The position numbers were made by a program, and so were the translations under genes. Of a DNA stretch of 64,000 nt, positions 8,811 through 17,546 are shown piece after piece. The notes under the pieces are model-generated. The model was not told the DNA's origin. It saw nothing but the letters and a program-made list of their open reading frames with translations, and searched no databases. The stretch is from NCBI GenBank assembly GCA_002381185.1, contig DFOA01000010.1, positions 1 through 64,000 on the forward strand, in the 5' to 3' direction. Each line of letters opens with the position of its first letter. Within the stretch, counting starts at the first letter, position 1. This stretch comes from Firmicutes bacterium UBA3553. Lineage in GTDB: Bacteria > Bacillota > Clostridia > Tissierellales > Sedimentibacteraceae.

Positions 8811-9185
8811 ATGAAAATTATTATAAGCAATTCCAACGGACAGCCTATTTATGAACAAATTGTTTCTCAAATAAAGACAATGATTATTTCAGGAGAATTA
8901 AATGAAGGTGATGCGCTGCCTTCTATGAGGCTTCTGGCTAAAGAGCTGAGAATCAGCGTAATTACAACAAAGAGAGCATATGAGGAGCTTGAAAGAGAGG
9001 GGTTTATTGTTTCCGTAACCGGAAAAGGAAGCTTTGTGGCAAGCAAAAACATGGAGCTAATAAGAGAACAGCAGCTCAAGGAAATAGAAAATCATATGCA
9101 GGCTGTTTCAGAGCTGGCGTTCAACTGCGGAATAAAGCTGGATGAACTGATTGAAATGATGACATTGATATATGAAGGAGAATAG
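8811..9185 (+). CDS. GntR-family regulator, YtrA type
   Basis: 124 aa, the short YtrA subfamily: an N-terminal winged helix (QPIYEQIVSQIKTMIISGEL, then LPSMRLLAKELRISVITTKRAYEELE) and only a short dimerisation tail, with no ligand domain. The ATG at 8811 follows GGTGG. Members repress their own operon together with ABC transporter genes, matching the layout here: the ABC ATPase starts one base after this gene's stop. A perfect palindrome over the promoter is the likely binding site. Confidence 0.9.
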   Translation: MKIIISNSNGQPIYEQIVSQIKTMIISGELNEGDALPSMRLLAKELRISVITTKRAYEELEREGFIVSVTGKGSFVASKNMELIREQQLKEIENHMQAVSELAFNCGIKLDELIEMMTLIYEGE

Positions 9186-9186
9186 T

Positions 9187-10035
9187 ATGGAATACTCACT
9201 AAAACTTGAGAATGTGACAAAAGAATATAAGGACTTTAAATTGGACCATGTCAATATAAGTTTGCCTAAAGGCGTCATAATGGGGTTTATAGGAGAAAAC
9301 GGAGCTGGAAAAAGCACAACAATAAAACTTATTATGGATTTAATAAAACGTGATGAAGGAACAATTACGATTTTAGACAGGGATAATAAGTCAGACTTAA
9401 AATCAGTCAAGGAAAATATCGGTATTGTCATGGACGAATCATGTTTTCCTGAAAACTTAAATGCCATAGAAATTAACAGGATAATGAAAAAGATATATAG
9501 GACATGGAATGAAAGCAGGTTTTACGGACTGTTGGAGAAACTCTCAATTTCTCGTGATAAATTCATAAAAGAATATTCAAGAGGCATGAAAATGAAGCTG
9601 TCTATAGCGGCTGCCCTGTCCCACGATTCTAGGATATTGATAATGGATGAAGCCACAAGCGGGTTGGACCCCATTGTCAGGGAAGAAATTCTTGATATGT
9701 TCATGGACTTTATTCAGAATGAAAATCATTCAATTTTTATATCGTCGCATATAATAAGCGATTTGGAGAAAATTTGTGATTATATTACCTTTATACACAA
9801 AGGAAAAATTATTTTTTCGGAAGCGAAGGATGACTTACTGGATGATTACGGAATCTTAAAATGTTCTGAAGATGAATTCAAAAAAATAGACTCTCAAATT
9901 GTTAAAGGGGTAAGAAGAAATAAATTTGGAATAGAAGCCTTAATATTAAAAAACGAGCTTAGAGGAAACTATGTGGTGGACAAAGCAAACATAGAAGACA
10001 TTATGATATTTCATATAAAGGAGCAGGTACAATGA
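9187..10035 (+). CDS. ABC transporter ATP-binding protein
   Basis: 282 aa, cytoplasmic ATPase. Walker A GENGAGKST lies near residue 36, signature YSRGMKMKLSIA near 135 with Walker B ILIMDEATSGLDP near 155, and a switch His in SSHIISDLEKI near 190. The start ATG 9187 is chosen over an in-frame ATG at 9172 because the AAGGAG site lies between them. It is the second gene of the GntR-ABC operon and overlaps the permease start by 4 bp. Relatives of this YtrB/BcrA type act in peptide-antibiotic or cell-envelope stress responses; that role is inferred. Confidence 0.9.
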   Translation: MEYSLKLENVTKEYKDFKLDHVNISLPKGVIMGFIGENGAGKSTTIKLIMDLIKRDEGTITILDRDNKSDLKSVKENIGIVMDESCFPENLNAIEINRIMKKIYRTWNESRFYGLLEKLSISRDKFIKEYSRGMKMKLSIAAALSHDSRILIMDEATSGLDPIVREEILDMFMDFIQNENHSIFISSHIISDLEKICDYITFIHKGKIIFSEAKDDLLDDYGILKCSEDEFKKIDSQIVKGVRRNKFGIEALILKNELRGNYVVDKANIEDIMIFHIKEQVQ

Positions 10036-10643
10036 TAGGACTCATATTAAAAGATTTTCTAAACTTAAAGAGGCATTCGAAAATATATTTTATACTTGTG
10101 ATATTTTATTTTATCCTTGGTATTACAAATAAGGATTTTTCCATGTTCGGATCAATGATAGCAATGATGGCGGTCATATTGCCTGTAACGTCAATGGCCT
10201 ATGATGAAAAAAACAATTGGGATAGATATGCGCTTACAATGCCGATTTCAAGAAGAGATCTGGTATTAAGCAGATATATTCTTAGTTTCATTTTTCTGGT
10301 TTTAGCTTTCATCATAAGCATGCTGTTAAATTTAATATTCGGAAGCAGTTCATTTATTGAGAGCGTACTTATAAATTCGGGGATTCTGCTTTTCGGCATA
10401 ATAATAATGTCTGCTATATTTCCGGTACTCTTTAAATATGGCGTTGAAAAGGGGAGACTTTTCATGATGATTATACTGTTTGCTCCCACAGCAGTCATAA
10501 TGCTGCTTTCAAGGCTCGGATTTACATTGCCTGACAAAGGAGCTGCAAAAGTTCTGTTATATTTTCTGCCGGTAATTGCTGTGGCTGCTTCTGCAGTATC
10601 AGTTTTAATTTCTGTTTCAATATACAGAAAAAAAGAGTTTTAA
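10032..10643 (+). CDS. ABC-2 type permease
   Basis: 203 aa with about six membrane helices, the partner of the ATPase just upstream (ATGA overlap). The conserved stretch MPISRRDLVLSRYILS near residue 71 is typical of the ABC2_membrane_5 family. The substrate is unknown. A strong terminator follows at 10681-10718, closing the operon. Confidence 0.85.
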   Translation: MIGLILKDFLNLKRHSKIYFILVIFYFILGITNKDFSMFGSMIAMMAVILPVTSMAYDEKNNWDRYALTMPISRRDLVLSRYILSFIFLVLAFIISMLLNLIFGSSSFIESVLINSGILLFGIIIMSAIFPVLFKYGVEKGRLFMMIILFAPTAVIMLLSRLGFTLPDKGAAKVLLYFLPVIAVAASAVSVLISVSIYRKKEF

Positions 10644-10680
10644 AGATATAAGGAAAGTATGTAATTTATTACTTATATAA

Positions 10681-10718
10681 AGGCAAGTAGACAAGTGATG
10701 TCTCACTTGCCTGCTTTT
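10681..10718. terminator. Terminator between the ABC operon and yeiH-type gene
   Basis: AGGCAAGT-AGACA pairs with TGTCT-C-ACTTGCCT (loop AGTGA), followed by GCTTTT. It serves the + strand ABC operon and may also serve the convergent exporter gene. Confidence 0.75.
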
Positions 10719-10729
10719 GACTGTCTTCA

Positions 10730-11749
10730 TTATAATAATCCTATAAAATATTCCACAGCAATAGCTACAATAACTACTAAAGCAGATATTATAAAACCAT
10801 GAATCATGGGATTAATACCTGACTTTTTCATTTCACGGAAATCAGTGTTCATACCTATTGCGGCTAAGGAAGAAACCATCAAGAATTTACTGATATCTTT
10901 CATGGTATTGGAAACTGAAATTGGAATGAATCCAAAGCTGTTAATTATGGCCATAGCCACAAATGCTAATATAAACCATGGAAATAATGATGTAATTTTA
11001 ACTTTATCATAATTTACAGTATTTCCATCCGAATTATTAGTTTTCATTCGTGCATTTATAAGCGAGAAAATCAGAACTGTTGGGATGATGGTCAGTGTAC
11101 GAGTTAGTTTCACCATAGTTGCAAAATCTCCTGCTGCTTCGCTGAATGCATATCCGGCGGCAACTACACTGGAGGTATCATTTACAGCAGTACCGGCCCA
11201 TAGTCCATATGCCATATCGCTTAATCCCATCATACGACCCATGATAGGGAATAATACTATCATGACCATATCAAATATAAATGTTGCTGACATTGCATAA
11301 GCAATATCTTTGTCCTCTGCTTCAATAACCGGGGCCATTGCAGCTATAGCAGACCCTCCGCATATTCCGGTTCCGGCAGAGATCATATTTGAAAGCTTCC
11401 AGTCTAAACCAAGGAATTTTCCAACAAAATAACCACCGCCGAAGCAAGTGAGAAGTGTAAATAACATTACTGTCAGTGATAAGCTGCCAACATTAAGTAT
11501 AGTGCCTATACTTAATGAAGTACCTAATAAAACAATGGAAAACTTAAGTATTTTCTTGGAAGTAAACTTCAAACCAGCTTCTATAATTTTATTAGGCTTT
11601 TTTACCTGGTTAATTGCCATTCCAATAAATAGAGCAATAACAGAATCTCCAATTAAAGGAAGCGGCAGCAAGGATTCTATATATCTTGCTATTAAAGCTG
11701 TCAATAAGGCTATTAAGAATCCAGGTATGTTAGTAAGTATTTTTTTCAT
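10730..11749 (-). CDS. YeiH-family putative sulfate exporter (UPF0324)
   Basis: 339 aa with about ten membrane helices. Family hallmarks include GTSLSIGTI, SAGTGICGGSAIAAMAPVIEA near residue 125 and GTAVNDTSSVVAAGYAFSE near 185. Family proteins are annotated as sulfate or sulfonate exporters, but evidence for the substrate is thin. A LysR-type regulator is divergently transcribed 125 bp away, the usual arrangement for this family and a sign that the regulator controls it. Confidence 0.88.
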   Translation of the reverse strand: MKKILTNIPGFLIALLTALIARYIESLLPLPLIGDSVIALFIGMAINQVKKPNKIIEAGLKFTSKKILKFSIVLLGTSLSIGTILNVGSLSLTVMLFTLLTCFGGGYFVGKFLGLDWKLSNMISAGTGICGGSAIAAMAPVIEAEDKDIAYAMSATFIFDMVMIVLFPIMGRMMGLSDMAYGLWAGTAVNDTSSVVAAGYAFSEAAGDFATMVKLTRTLTIIPTVLIFSLINARMKTNNSDGNTVNYDKVKITSLFPWFILAFVAMAIINSFGFIPISVSNTMKDISKFLMVSSLAAIGMNTDFREMKKSGINPMIHGFIISALVVIVAIAVEYFIGLL

Positions 11750-11874
11750 AATTGTTCTCCTTATATAATTTCTATTGATTCTAACATGAAAAATATGATA
11801 AAATCAAATTATGATATATTATTATATATAAGTAGATGTTATGGATGGAATGGTTGATTAAGGGAGGGAGATAT

Positions 11875-12756
11875 ATGCTTGATACTAAGATATTTACATT
11901 CTTAAAAGTAGCACAGCTTAAAAACTATACAAAGGCGGCAGCTGAATTAAATTTAACGCAGCCTGCAGTAACTCAGCATATACAGAAGTTGGAGGAATAT
12001 TATGGGTGCAGCCTGATTGACATCAATGGTAAATCAGTAAAATTAACCGTACAAGGAGAAGCCCTCTATAACTATGCAAATTTTCAGATTGCAAATGAAA
12101 AACAACTCATTAATCAAATTAAAAAAGTGGAAACACCAATTAAGATCGGTGCAACACTTTCGATAGCAGATTATTATTTGCCGTCTTTTTTAAGTTCATA
12201 TCTGAGTCGTAACAATGAATTAATTTCAGTAACAGTGAAAAATACAAAATCAATTATTGAAATGCTATTAAATAATGAATTGTATTGTGCATTTATTGAA
12301 GGAATATTTGATAAATCAATATTTCAATTTTATGAGTTTTATACCACTAAATTTGTACCGGTGGCCAGAAAGGGACATCCCCTGGAAGGCTTAGAAGTTA
12401 TAATACCTGAAATTCATAAATACCCCTTAATTTTAAGAGAAGAAGGCTCAGGAACCAGAGAAATATACCAGAATTATTTATATCAAAATAATGATTCTCT
12501 ACTTTCTGTTTATAAAATTTACGAGATCAGCAGTTTTGGAATTATTAAAAAAATGTTAAGCAGTTCTGATGCAATTTCATTTATGTATGAAGAAGTTGCG
12601 AGACAGGAGGTTGAAAGGGGAGAATTATGTTATCTTACGATACAAAATTATTCGATAGAGCGGCCGTTGTATTTTATTTATCCCAAAAATAGTTTGATGA
12701 AAGAAAAAAATGAATTGTTTTATAGCCAACTGATGCAAAATAACGATAACCAGTAA
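11875..12756 (+). CDS. LysR-family transcriptional regulator (CysL/YeiE-like)
   Basis: 293 aa. N-terminal winged helix (FLKVAQLKNYTKAAAELN, then LTQPAVTQHIQKLEE) and a C-terminal periplasmic-binding-like effector domain from about residue 90, with the REEGSGTRE anion-binding-type loop near 187 typical of the CysL/YeiE branch that senses sulfur oxyanions. The ATG at 11875 follows AGGGAGGGAG. It is divergent from the YeiH-type exporter, so it probably activates that gene in response to a sulfur oxyanion; the ligand is inferred. Confidence 0.9.
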   Translation: MLDTKIFTFLKVAQLKNYTKAAAELNLTQPAVTQHIQKLEEYYGCSLIDINGKSVKLTVQGEALYNYANFQIANEKQLINQIKKVETPIKIGATLSIADYYLPSFLSSYLSRNNELISVTVKNTKSIIEMLLNNELYCAFIEGIFDKSIFQFYEFYTTKFVPVARKGHPLEGLEVIIPEIHKYPLILREEGSGTREIYQNYLYQNNDSLLSVYKIYEISSFGIIKKMLSSSDAISFMYEEVARQEVERGELCYLTIQNYSIERPLYFIYPKNSLMKEKNELFYSQLMQNNDNQ

Positions 12757-12798
12757 TGATTATCGCCGAAATATTTAGCAGTAGTAAAACCGTTATGA

Positions 12799-12897
12799 TC
12801 AAGAACTCGTGATAACTCTGTTGAGTTCATTAATGTAATCTGTAAGCAGATTTTTACCGGTATATGAAGATGAAGCTTCCTCGACTAAGCTAGCCAT
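12799..12897 (-). pseudogene. Possible C-terminal gene remnant
   Basis: A 32-codon open stretch on the minus strand, ending at TGA (12799-12801), codes for a helical, charged peptide with protein-like composition (LVEEASSSYTGKNLL) but has no good ribosome site, and the frame stays open upstream into the terminator region. It looks like the tail of a deleted gene near the ICE boundary, or chance. No family recognised. Confidence 0.25.
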
Positions 12898-12912
12898 GGG
12901 TTTACTGAATAT

Positions 12913-12948
12913 AAAAAAACCGAAAAGTTAATTTCCGGTTTTTAATAC
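12913..12948 (-). terminator. Terminator of the cold-shock gene
   Basis: On the minus strand, AAAAACCGGAAA, a short loop, then TTTTCGGTTTTTTT forms a stem with a T run about 20 bp downstream of the csp stop codon. Confidence 0.7.
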
Positions 12949-12967
12949 TCTTACAATAAAATATTAA

Positions 12968-13168
12968 TTATATTCTTTTTACGTTAGAAGCTTGCGGTCC
13001 TCTGTTACCTTGAGTAATATCAAAGCTAACTGTCTGACCTTCGTCTAAGGATTTAAATCCGTCTCCCTGGATAGATGAGAAGTGAACAAATATATCATTT
13101 CCACCTTCAGCTGTAATAAATCCGAATCCTTTATCTGCGTTAAACCATTTTACTGTACCTTTATTCAT
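12968..13168 (-). CDS. Cold-shock domain protein (CspA/CspB family)
   Basis: 66 aa single cold-shock domain, an RNA chaperone that binds single-stranded nucleic acid. RNP1 (KGFGFI, residues 13-18) and RNP2 (IFVHF, 26-30) are intact, as is VKWFNADKG at the start. The ATG follows AGGAGG. A leader of about 130 nt separates it from its promoter, as is usual for cold-shock genes whose 5' UTR controls translation. It is the last chromosomal gene before the tRNA-Ala attachment site. Confidence 0.97.
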   Translation of the reverse strand: MNKGTVKWFNADKGFGFITAEGGNDIFVHFSSIQGDGFKSLDEGQTVSFDITQGNRGPQASNVKRI

Positions 13169-13303
13169 TAGGTACCTCCTAATTTTTATTTATATTGCAT
13201 TGCATATAAAAAATTCACATATTTTTACAAATTATATACACTTAACATACATATAATTTCTAAAAACATGTGAAATCTATAAATACATCTGTAATACTTT
13301 TCC

Positions 13304-13332
13304 AGAATAACACAGATATTTATATATGTCAA
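13304..13332 (-). promoter_or_regulatory. Promoter of the cold-shock gene
   Basis: On the minus strand: TTGACA (complement of 13327-13332), a 17-bp spacer and TATTCT (complement of 13304-13309). This leaves a 5' UTR of about 130 nt before the csp start codon. Confidence 0.7.
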
Positions 13333-13379
13333 CAACTTTTTTTAGGAATGACAATTAAGTATGTAATAAACAAAAGTTA

Positions 13380-13441
<62 letters not shown>

Positions 13442-13715
13442 TAGGTAAACACTAAAAACTATAAATGTACAAATATAGGGAAGTCATCCTTTATTTAAGC
13501 CATTATACCTTAAAATATTTGGAAAGACAAATATTTATTTATAATGAGATTGTTATATTCAAAAAAATGTGTAAGTGTTTATCCTTGACTAACTTGATTG
13601 AAAGCAGAATTCAAGACTAAAATTATAAGCTAGATTAAACAAATCAAACATAACATATAACTGTGCAGCTGCATCTGGTGTAGCTGTTTTTTATTTTATA
13701 CCAGGGAGGTGATGA
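13442..13715. other. ICE left-terminal non-coding region
   Basis: AT-rich, with no supported gene. It holds the presumed integrase arm-site region next to the attachment site and, at its right end, the hairpin at 13666-13695. I see no convincing direct repeats in it. Confidence 0.5.
13666..13695 (+). terminator. Hairpin terminator/attenuator ahead of the ICE partition operon
   Basis: CAGCTGCA (13666-13673), loop TCTGG, TGTAGCTG (13679-13686) and a T run. It sits only 15-20 bp before the ribosome site of the first ICE gene, so it may attenuate that operon or block read-through from the attachment-site side. Confidence 0.6.
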
Positions 13716-13880
13716 ATGAAAGCAAAATGTTGTAAATGTGCAATTAATACTGATAAATGGCATGGTTGGAAATGTGAAATTACAGAGGGGCCATGTATGT
13801 TTTTGATTCCAAATAGTAAGGCTTGCGCGGAGGATTATGGAGAAGGACCAGATGCAACAGAAGATAAGGAGGATGTATGA
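13716..13880 (+). CDS. Small Cys-rich protein ahead of parA
   Basis: 54 aa. Six Cys: CCKC at residues 5-8, then C at about 20, 27 and 38 with Trp between, suggesting a small zinc-binding fold. The ATG at 13716 follows AGGGAGGTGATG, and the stop overlaps the parA start (ATGA), so the two are translationally coupled. It is too short for a known-family call; its place suggests a role in, or regulation of, the partition operon. I do not recognise the family. Confidence 0.7.
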   Translation: MKAKCCKCAINTDKWHGWKCEITEGPCMFLIPNSKACAEDYGEGPDATEDKEDV

Positions 13881-14668
13881 GTAAAGTAATAGCAATAGCA
13901 AATCAAAAAGGTGGTGTAGGTAAAACTACCACAGCAATTAGTCTGGGAATAAGTTTGACTAAACTTAAAAAGAAGGTACTGCTAATAGACCTGGACGGCC
14001 AAGGAAATTTAACAATGTCATTGGGATATGATCCTGATGAACTAGAAAACACAATTACAAATTTAATTGAGTACAGAATTAAGGATTACAATTATAAAAT
14101 AGAAAAGGAAAGGTATATTATTAACACCCAAGAAGGGGTAGATCTTTTGCCAGCAGATATAGGCCTGTCGGGCATTGAAGTAAAAATGCTTAATACCTTA
14201 AATAGAGAAAATATTCTGAAAAATATTATCAGAGATTTTAAAAATGAGTATGATTTTATACTTATTGATTGTTTACCTTCACTGGGCAGCCTTACAGTGA
14301 ATGCGTTGACAGCTGCAGACAGTGTGATTATACCTGTGCAATCACAGTATTTATCTATGCGTGGTATGGAACAACTTCTTGAAACGATTCATGGAGTTAA
14401 GGCACAAATTAATCCTGACTTGAAAATAGAGGGTATTCTTATAACCATGTATGACAAAAGAACTAACTTAAGCAAAGAAGTGCTCGAAGCAATAAAGTTA
14501 GTATATGGACAGCATATAAAAGTGTTTGAAAGTGCTATAACTGTATCTACAAAAATAGCAGAAGCACCATCTCAGGGAGTTAGTATATTTGCATATCAAC
14601 CAAATAGCGAAGCAGCAAAAGCATATGAACTATTGGCAAAGGAAGTGTTAGCTAATGAGCAAGCTTGA
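13877..14668 (+). CDS. parA: ParA-family partition ATPase
   Basis: 263 aa. Deviant Walker A KGGVGKTT at residues 11-18, Walker A' LLIDLDGQGNLT near 40, and Walker B FILIDCLPSLG near 130: a Soj/ParA-type P-loop ATPase that moves DNA over the nucleoid. It lacks an N-terminal DNA-binding domain, so it is the chromosomal/Soj-like size. It is coupled to the small Cys-rich gene upstream and overlaps parB by 14 bp. With ParB and the palindromic sites it should stabilise the excised circular form of the ICE or act in its maintenance. Confidence 0.96.
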   Translation: MSKVIAIANQKGGVGKTTTAISLGISLTKLKKKVLLIDLDGQGNLTMSLGYDPDELENTITNLIEYRIKDYNYKIEKERYIINTQEGVDLLPADIGLSGIEVKMLNTLNRENILKNIIRDFKNEYDFILIDCLPSLGSLTVNALTAADSVIIPVQSQYLSMRGMEQLLETIHGVKAQINPDLKIEGILITMYDKRTNLSKEVLEAIKLVYGQHIKVFESAITVSTKIAEAPSQGVSIFAYQPNSEAAKAYELLAKEVLANEQA

Positions 14669-15590
14669 CTTGCAAAGCAAGTTGAACAAAAAGAATGTGA
14701 TTAATGATATCATTGGTAATACGAGTCAATATGAAATAAAGGAAGTGCCTCCGACAAAACTCATGCCTTTTGGAAATACTCCGGGATTCCCTTTTAAGTT
14801 ACATCAAGGTAAAAAAAGAGAAGAACTCAAACAAAGTATAATCGAGAAAGGTATTACATCACCTATAATTGTGAGAGCAATTCCTGAAATATATAAAGAT
14901 ATTCGACCGGAATGCGATTATGAAATTATTATAGGACACAACAGAAATGATATCGCTATTGAGTTAAATTTGCCTAGAGTGTCAATAATAATCAGAAAAG
15001 ATATTGATTCGGATGTAAAGGCAATCGACATAATGAATGAAGATAATTTTCAGCAAAGGCAGGAAATACTTCCTTCCGAGAAAGCTAGGGCTTATAAAAT
15101 GCAAATGGATGCTATAAAGAGACAGGGTAAAAGGACAGACATGGACTTAAGTTCCAATGGAACAGAAGTGGATACTAGCCGGGAGGAGGTTGCTAAAAAT
15201 AATAAGACATCGGCATCACAAATTCAACGGTACATCAGGCTTAACTTTCTGACTGATAAGTTACTTAATATGGTTGATACAAATATTCTTTCTTTCAGAC
15301 CGGCTGTTGAACTTTCTCATTTATCCGTAGAAAGCCAGCAAATTATAGAATCATTAATTGAAAACCAAGGAATAAAAGTCAGCGGAAAACAAGCTGAAAA
15401 ATTAAGAGAGCTTGAAGAGAACTTAGGTGTACTAAATTTAGGTACTATTTTGGAAGTGCTTTCTGAAAAGAAAAAGGAAAAGAAGAAACTTGAGATACCG
15501 TTAAGTAAAATAAAAAGGTATTTTAACAATGACCTTAGTGAAACAGAAATTATTAACAAAATAATTGAATTATTGGACAAGAATTATTAA
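14655..15590 (+). CDS. parB: ParB-like centromere-binding protein
   Basis: 311 aa. ParB/Srx N-terminal domain (VPPTKLMPF near residue 32, then REELKQSIIEKGITSPIIVR and EIIIGHNRNDIAIELN, the GxxR-type CTPase motif as GHNRN), a central HTH region around 150-210 (AKNNKTSASQIQRYIRL), and a charged C-terminus for dimerisation. It overlaps parA by 14 bp. A copy of the 25-bp palindrome that I take as its binding site lies inside this gene at 15145-15169, and more lie downstream. Confidence 0.92.
   Translation: MSKLDLQSKLNKKNVINDIIGNTSQYEIKEVPPTKLMPFGNTPGFPFKLHQGKKREELKQSIIEKGITSPIIVRAIPEIYKDIRPECDYEIIIGHNRNDIAIELNLPRVSIIIRKDIDSDVKAIDIMNEDNFQQRQEILPSEKARAYKMQMDAIKRQGKRTDMDLSSNGTEVDTSREEVAKNNKTSASQIQRYIRLNFLTDKLLNMVDTNILSFRPAVELSHLSVESQQIIESLIENQGIKVSGKQAEKLRELEENLGVLNLGTILEVLSEKKKEKKKLEIPLSKIKRYFNNDLSETEIINKIIELLDKNY
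15145..15169. repeat. parS-like palindrome, copy A (inside parB)
   Basis: 25-bp palindrome, left arm ACTTAAGTTCCA, centre A, right arm TGGAACAGAAGT. Two mismatches from the consensus arm ACTTCTGTTCCA. It lies in the parB coding sequence. Confidence 0.7.
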
Positions 15591-15613
15591 TTACATAATT
15601 ATGGAGGCAGCAA

Positions 15614-15697
15614 GTGGACATTAAGCTAATTGAGAAAAATAGGAAGGATATAGGAAATACTTATATTACTTCAAAAGAAAATGATAAAACAATATAA
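15614..15697 (+). CDS. Short ORF behind parB (27 aa)
   Basis: GTG start 8 bp after a GGAGG site, 27 codons of a basic, charged peptide, stop just before palindrome copy B. It may be a real small protein or a relic; no family recognised. Confidence 0.3.
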   Translation: MDIKLIEKNRKDIGNTYITSKENDKTI

Positions 15698-15702
15698 AAA
15701 TT

Positions 15703-15727
15703 ACTTCTGTTCCATTGGAACAGAAGT
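15703..15727. repeat. parS-like palindrome, copy B (perfect)
   Basis: Perfect 25-bp palindrome with arms ACTTCTGTTCCA and TGGAACAGAAGT around a central T, about 110 bp downstream of parB. The core TGTTCCA-N-TGGAACA resembles the layout of the classical parS core TGTTTCACGTGAAACA. Confidence 0.75.
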
Positions 15728-15876
15728 AAAATAGATCCAATTTATAGAGGTAAATTATGAAGCTAGGTTATTTAATAAAATATTCAATTAAGAACACGGA
15801 ATAAGAAAAATGATATATTTAAACTAAAATTTGGAGGAAAGGGTTGCAAAAATAAGAGTTAAGGAATGGAGAAAAT

Positions 15877-16164
15877 ATGGAGTTTTTAGTATTTGTAATT
15901 TATGGCGTGGTAATGGCGGAGTGGATTTATAATACTCCATTTAAAAAATCTGGAACAGTTACTAAAGGGCGTGAACATTATAAATCACATGGTATGCTAA
16001 ATATGATAGTGGGTATGGTTGGTTTATTGTTATTCAATATTTATTTAAGAGATAAAGATATTATACCTCTATGGTCATTTTGGACAGGATTTATAGGGTT
16101 TGCGATTGTTATGTTTACAGGAATGGTTTATATAATAAAAATGATTACTACAGAACGACTATAA
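15877..16164 (+). CDS. Small membrane protein
   Basis: 95 aa with three membrane helices (residues about 1-17, 44-58 and 67-88) and a basic loop between the first two. The ATG lies behind a weak GGAG site. It is not recognised. It sits alone between the partition module and the Fic toxin pair, and its low GC matches its ICE neighbours. Confidence 0.6.
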   Translation: MEFLVFVIYGVVMAEWIYNTPFKKSGTVTKGREHYKSHGMLNMIVGMVGLLLFNIYLRDKDIIPLWSFWTGFIGFAIVMFTGMVYIIKMITTERL

Positions 16165-16224
16165 ACTAAAATTTTATAGATAAATCCAGTAAAATATGAT
16201 ATAATATATATGGAGGAGATAATT

Positions 16225-16401
16225 ATGGACAATAATCAAATAGAGAAAATTATTAGAAATGTAAACGCAAATTTTTCTATTGAAGGAATGCCTTTAACCA
16301 ATAATGATAAAAATCGAATGAGGGATTGTCTAACTGGGAAAATAACTGTTGAGGACACTATTAAAAAATTAGTGGATAAGCATACTGTTAAAAGAGTGTA
16401 G
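16225..16401 (+). CDS. VbhA-like antitoxin of a Fic system
   Basis: 58 aa. The inhibitory helix signature is visible as NANFSIEGMP near residues 15-24; the EG pair is kept, while the usual Ser/Thr four residues before the Glu is Asn here. In class I Fic systems this helix's Glu blocks productive ATP binding in the partner. ATG 16225 is chosen over 16210 because GGAGGAG lies between them. It is 3 bp ahead of the fic gene, one operon. Confidence 0.8.
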   Translation: MDNNQIEKIIRNVNANFSIEGMPLTNNDKNRMRDCLTGKITVEDTIKKLVDKHTVKRV

Positions 16402-16404
16402 CCT

Positions 16405-17172
16405 ATGCATAATGATTATTCTTACAGTTTTGATAATGATTTGAAGTATTGTTATCCTGGTTCTTCAGTTTTGAAAAATAAATTAAACATTACAAATGAA
16501 CATGATTTAAGCGTAGCTGAAAGAGAAATAAGTTCATTAAGAATGATGGAACTAGAAAAAAAGCCAATGAAGGGAAACCTAGATTTCAATCATTTAAAAG
16601 AAATACATTATAATATTTTTAAAGAAATTTATGAGTGGGCCGGACAAGTCAGAACGGTTAATATTTCTAAAGGTAATGTATTTTGTTATTATGAAAATAT
16701 AGAAAGTTATGCAGATTATATTTTTAATAAACTTAAAGAAGAAAACTATCTAATGAATGCAGGAAAAGATGCTATATTTGATAGGTTTTCTTTTTATTTG
16801 AGTGAAATAAATGCTCTTCATCCTTTTAGAGAGGGAAATGGACGTTCTCAGAGGGTATTTATCTCTTACATAGCAAAGGTAGCAGGATATGAATTGAACT
16901 TTGCTGAAGTATCTCAGAAACAGATGATAGAATTAAGTGTTCGCGCTTTTAACAACGGTCATGAAGAATATATTAATATGTTCAAAAAAATTTCAAGTCC
17001 TATTAAAGCGGAAGAGCAGATGGCTTTTATTACATCTATTGGGTTAAATCCTGTACATCATAACAATAAAAAGACCTTGGAAGAAATCAGCAGAAATATA
17101 GATGAATACAGAAATAATATTGATTCCCAAAAGGGTCAAATTAAAACTTTAAATAAAAGTAACGAGAGATAA
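16405..17172 (+). CDS. fic: Fic-domain AMPylase toxin
   Basis: 255 aa. The catalytic loop HPFREGNGRSQR (residues 139-150) matches HxFx(D/E)GNGRxxR exactly, with the attacking His139; the upstream flap region (TVNISKGNVFCYYENI) is also typical. Fic enzymes transfer AMP, or another nucleotide group, to Tyr/Ser/Thr of target proteins; bacterial toxins of the VbhT class modify gyrase and topoisomerase IV. Here the pair likely acts as an addiction module for the ICE. It follows the antitoxin by 3 bp and ends next to palindrome copy C. Confidence 0.92.
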   Translation: MHNDYSYSFDNDLKYCYPGSSVLKNKLNITNEHDLSVAEREISSLRMMELEKKPMKGNLDFNHLKEIHYNIFKEIYEWAGQVRTVNISKGNVFCYYENIESYADYIFNKLKEENYLMNAGKDAIFDRFSFYLSEINALHPFREGNGRSQRVFISYIAKVAGYELNFAEVSQKQMIELSVRAFNNGHEEYINMFKKISSPIKAEEQMAFITSIGLNPVHHNNKKTLEEISRNIDEYRNNIDSQKGQIKTLNKSNER

Positions 17173-17195
17173 CTCTGTTCCAATGGAACAGAAGT
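17171..17195. repeat. parS-like palindrome, copy C
   Basis: 25 bp, left arm AACTCTGTTCCA, centre A, right arm TGGAACAGAAGT; it starts at the fic stop codon. Confidence 0.7.
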
Positions 17196-17252
17196 AAAAT
17201 AGATTCAACCAATATATGAGATAAATTAAAATTTAAAGGAGACATATTAAAT

Positions 17253-17504
17253 ATGGAGAACAATGTTAATATAATTAAAATCGATTCGTTTAATGTTAAT
17301 AAAATCGATCCATTTAATATTGAAAATACAGAGATAAATTATGAACAGAAATTATTTGAACTTAAAGAAATGTTGAATTCAATAGAAAAAAGTGGTTTAA
17401 ATATAAAAGAGCTTATATTAAAATTGAATATAGAATTATTAGAAAAATGGGATGAGCCGTATAGAGCAAAAGCTTTGGAATTATTAGGTAGTTATTCAAG
17501 TTAA
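17253..17504 (+). CDS. Hypothetical acidic helical protein
   Basis: 83 aa, acidic, mostly predicted helix, with an N-terminal near-repeat (IDSFNVNKIDPFN). The ATG follows AAGGAG at 17236-17241 at a slightly long spacing. Not recognised. It lies between two copies of the ParB-site palindrome, so an accessory role in partition is possible but unproven. Confidence 0.55.
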   Translation: MENNVNIIKIDSFNVNKIDPFNIENTEINYEQKLFELKEMLNSIEKSGLNIKELILKLNIELLEKWDEPYRAKALELLGSYSS

Positions 17505-17546
17505 GCTAAAAATTAACTTGGTATACAAGAAATGAGAAATAAAATA

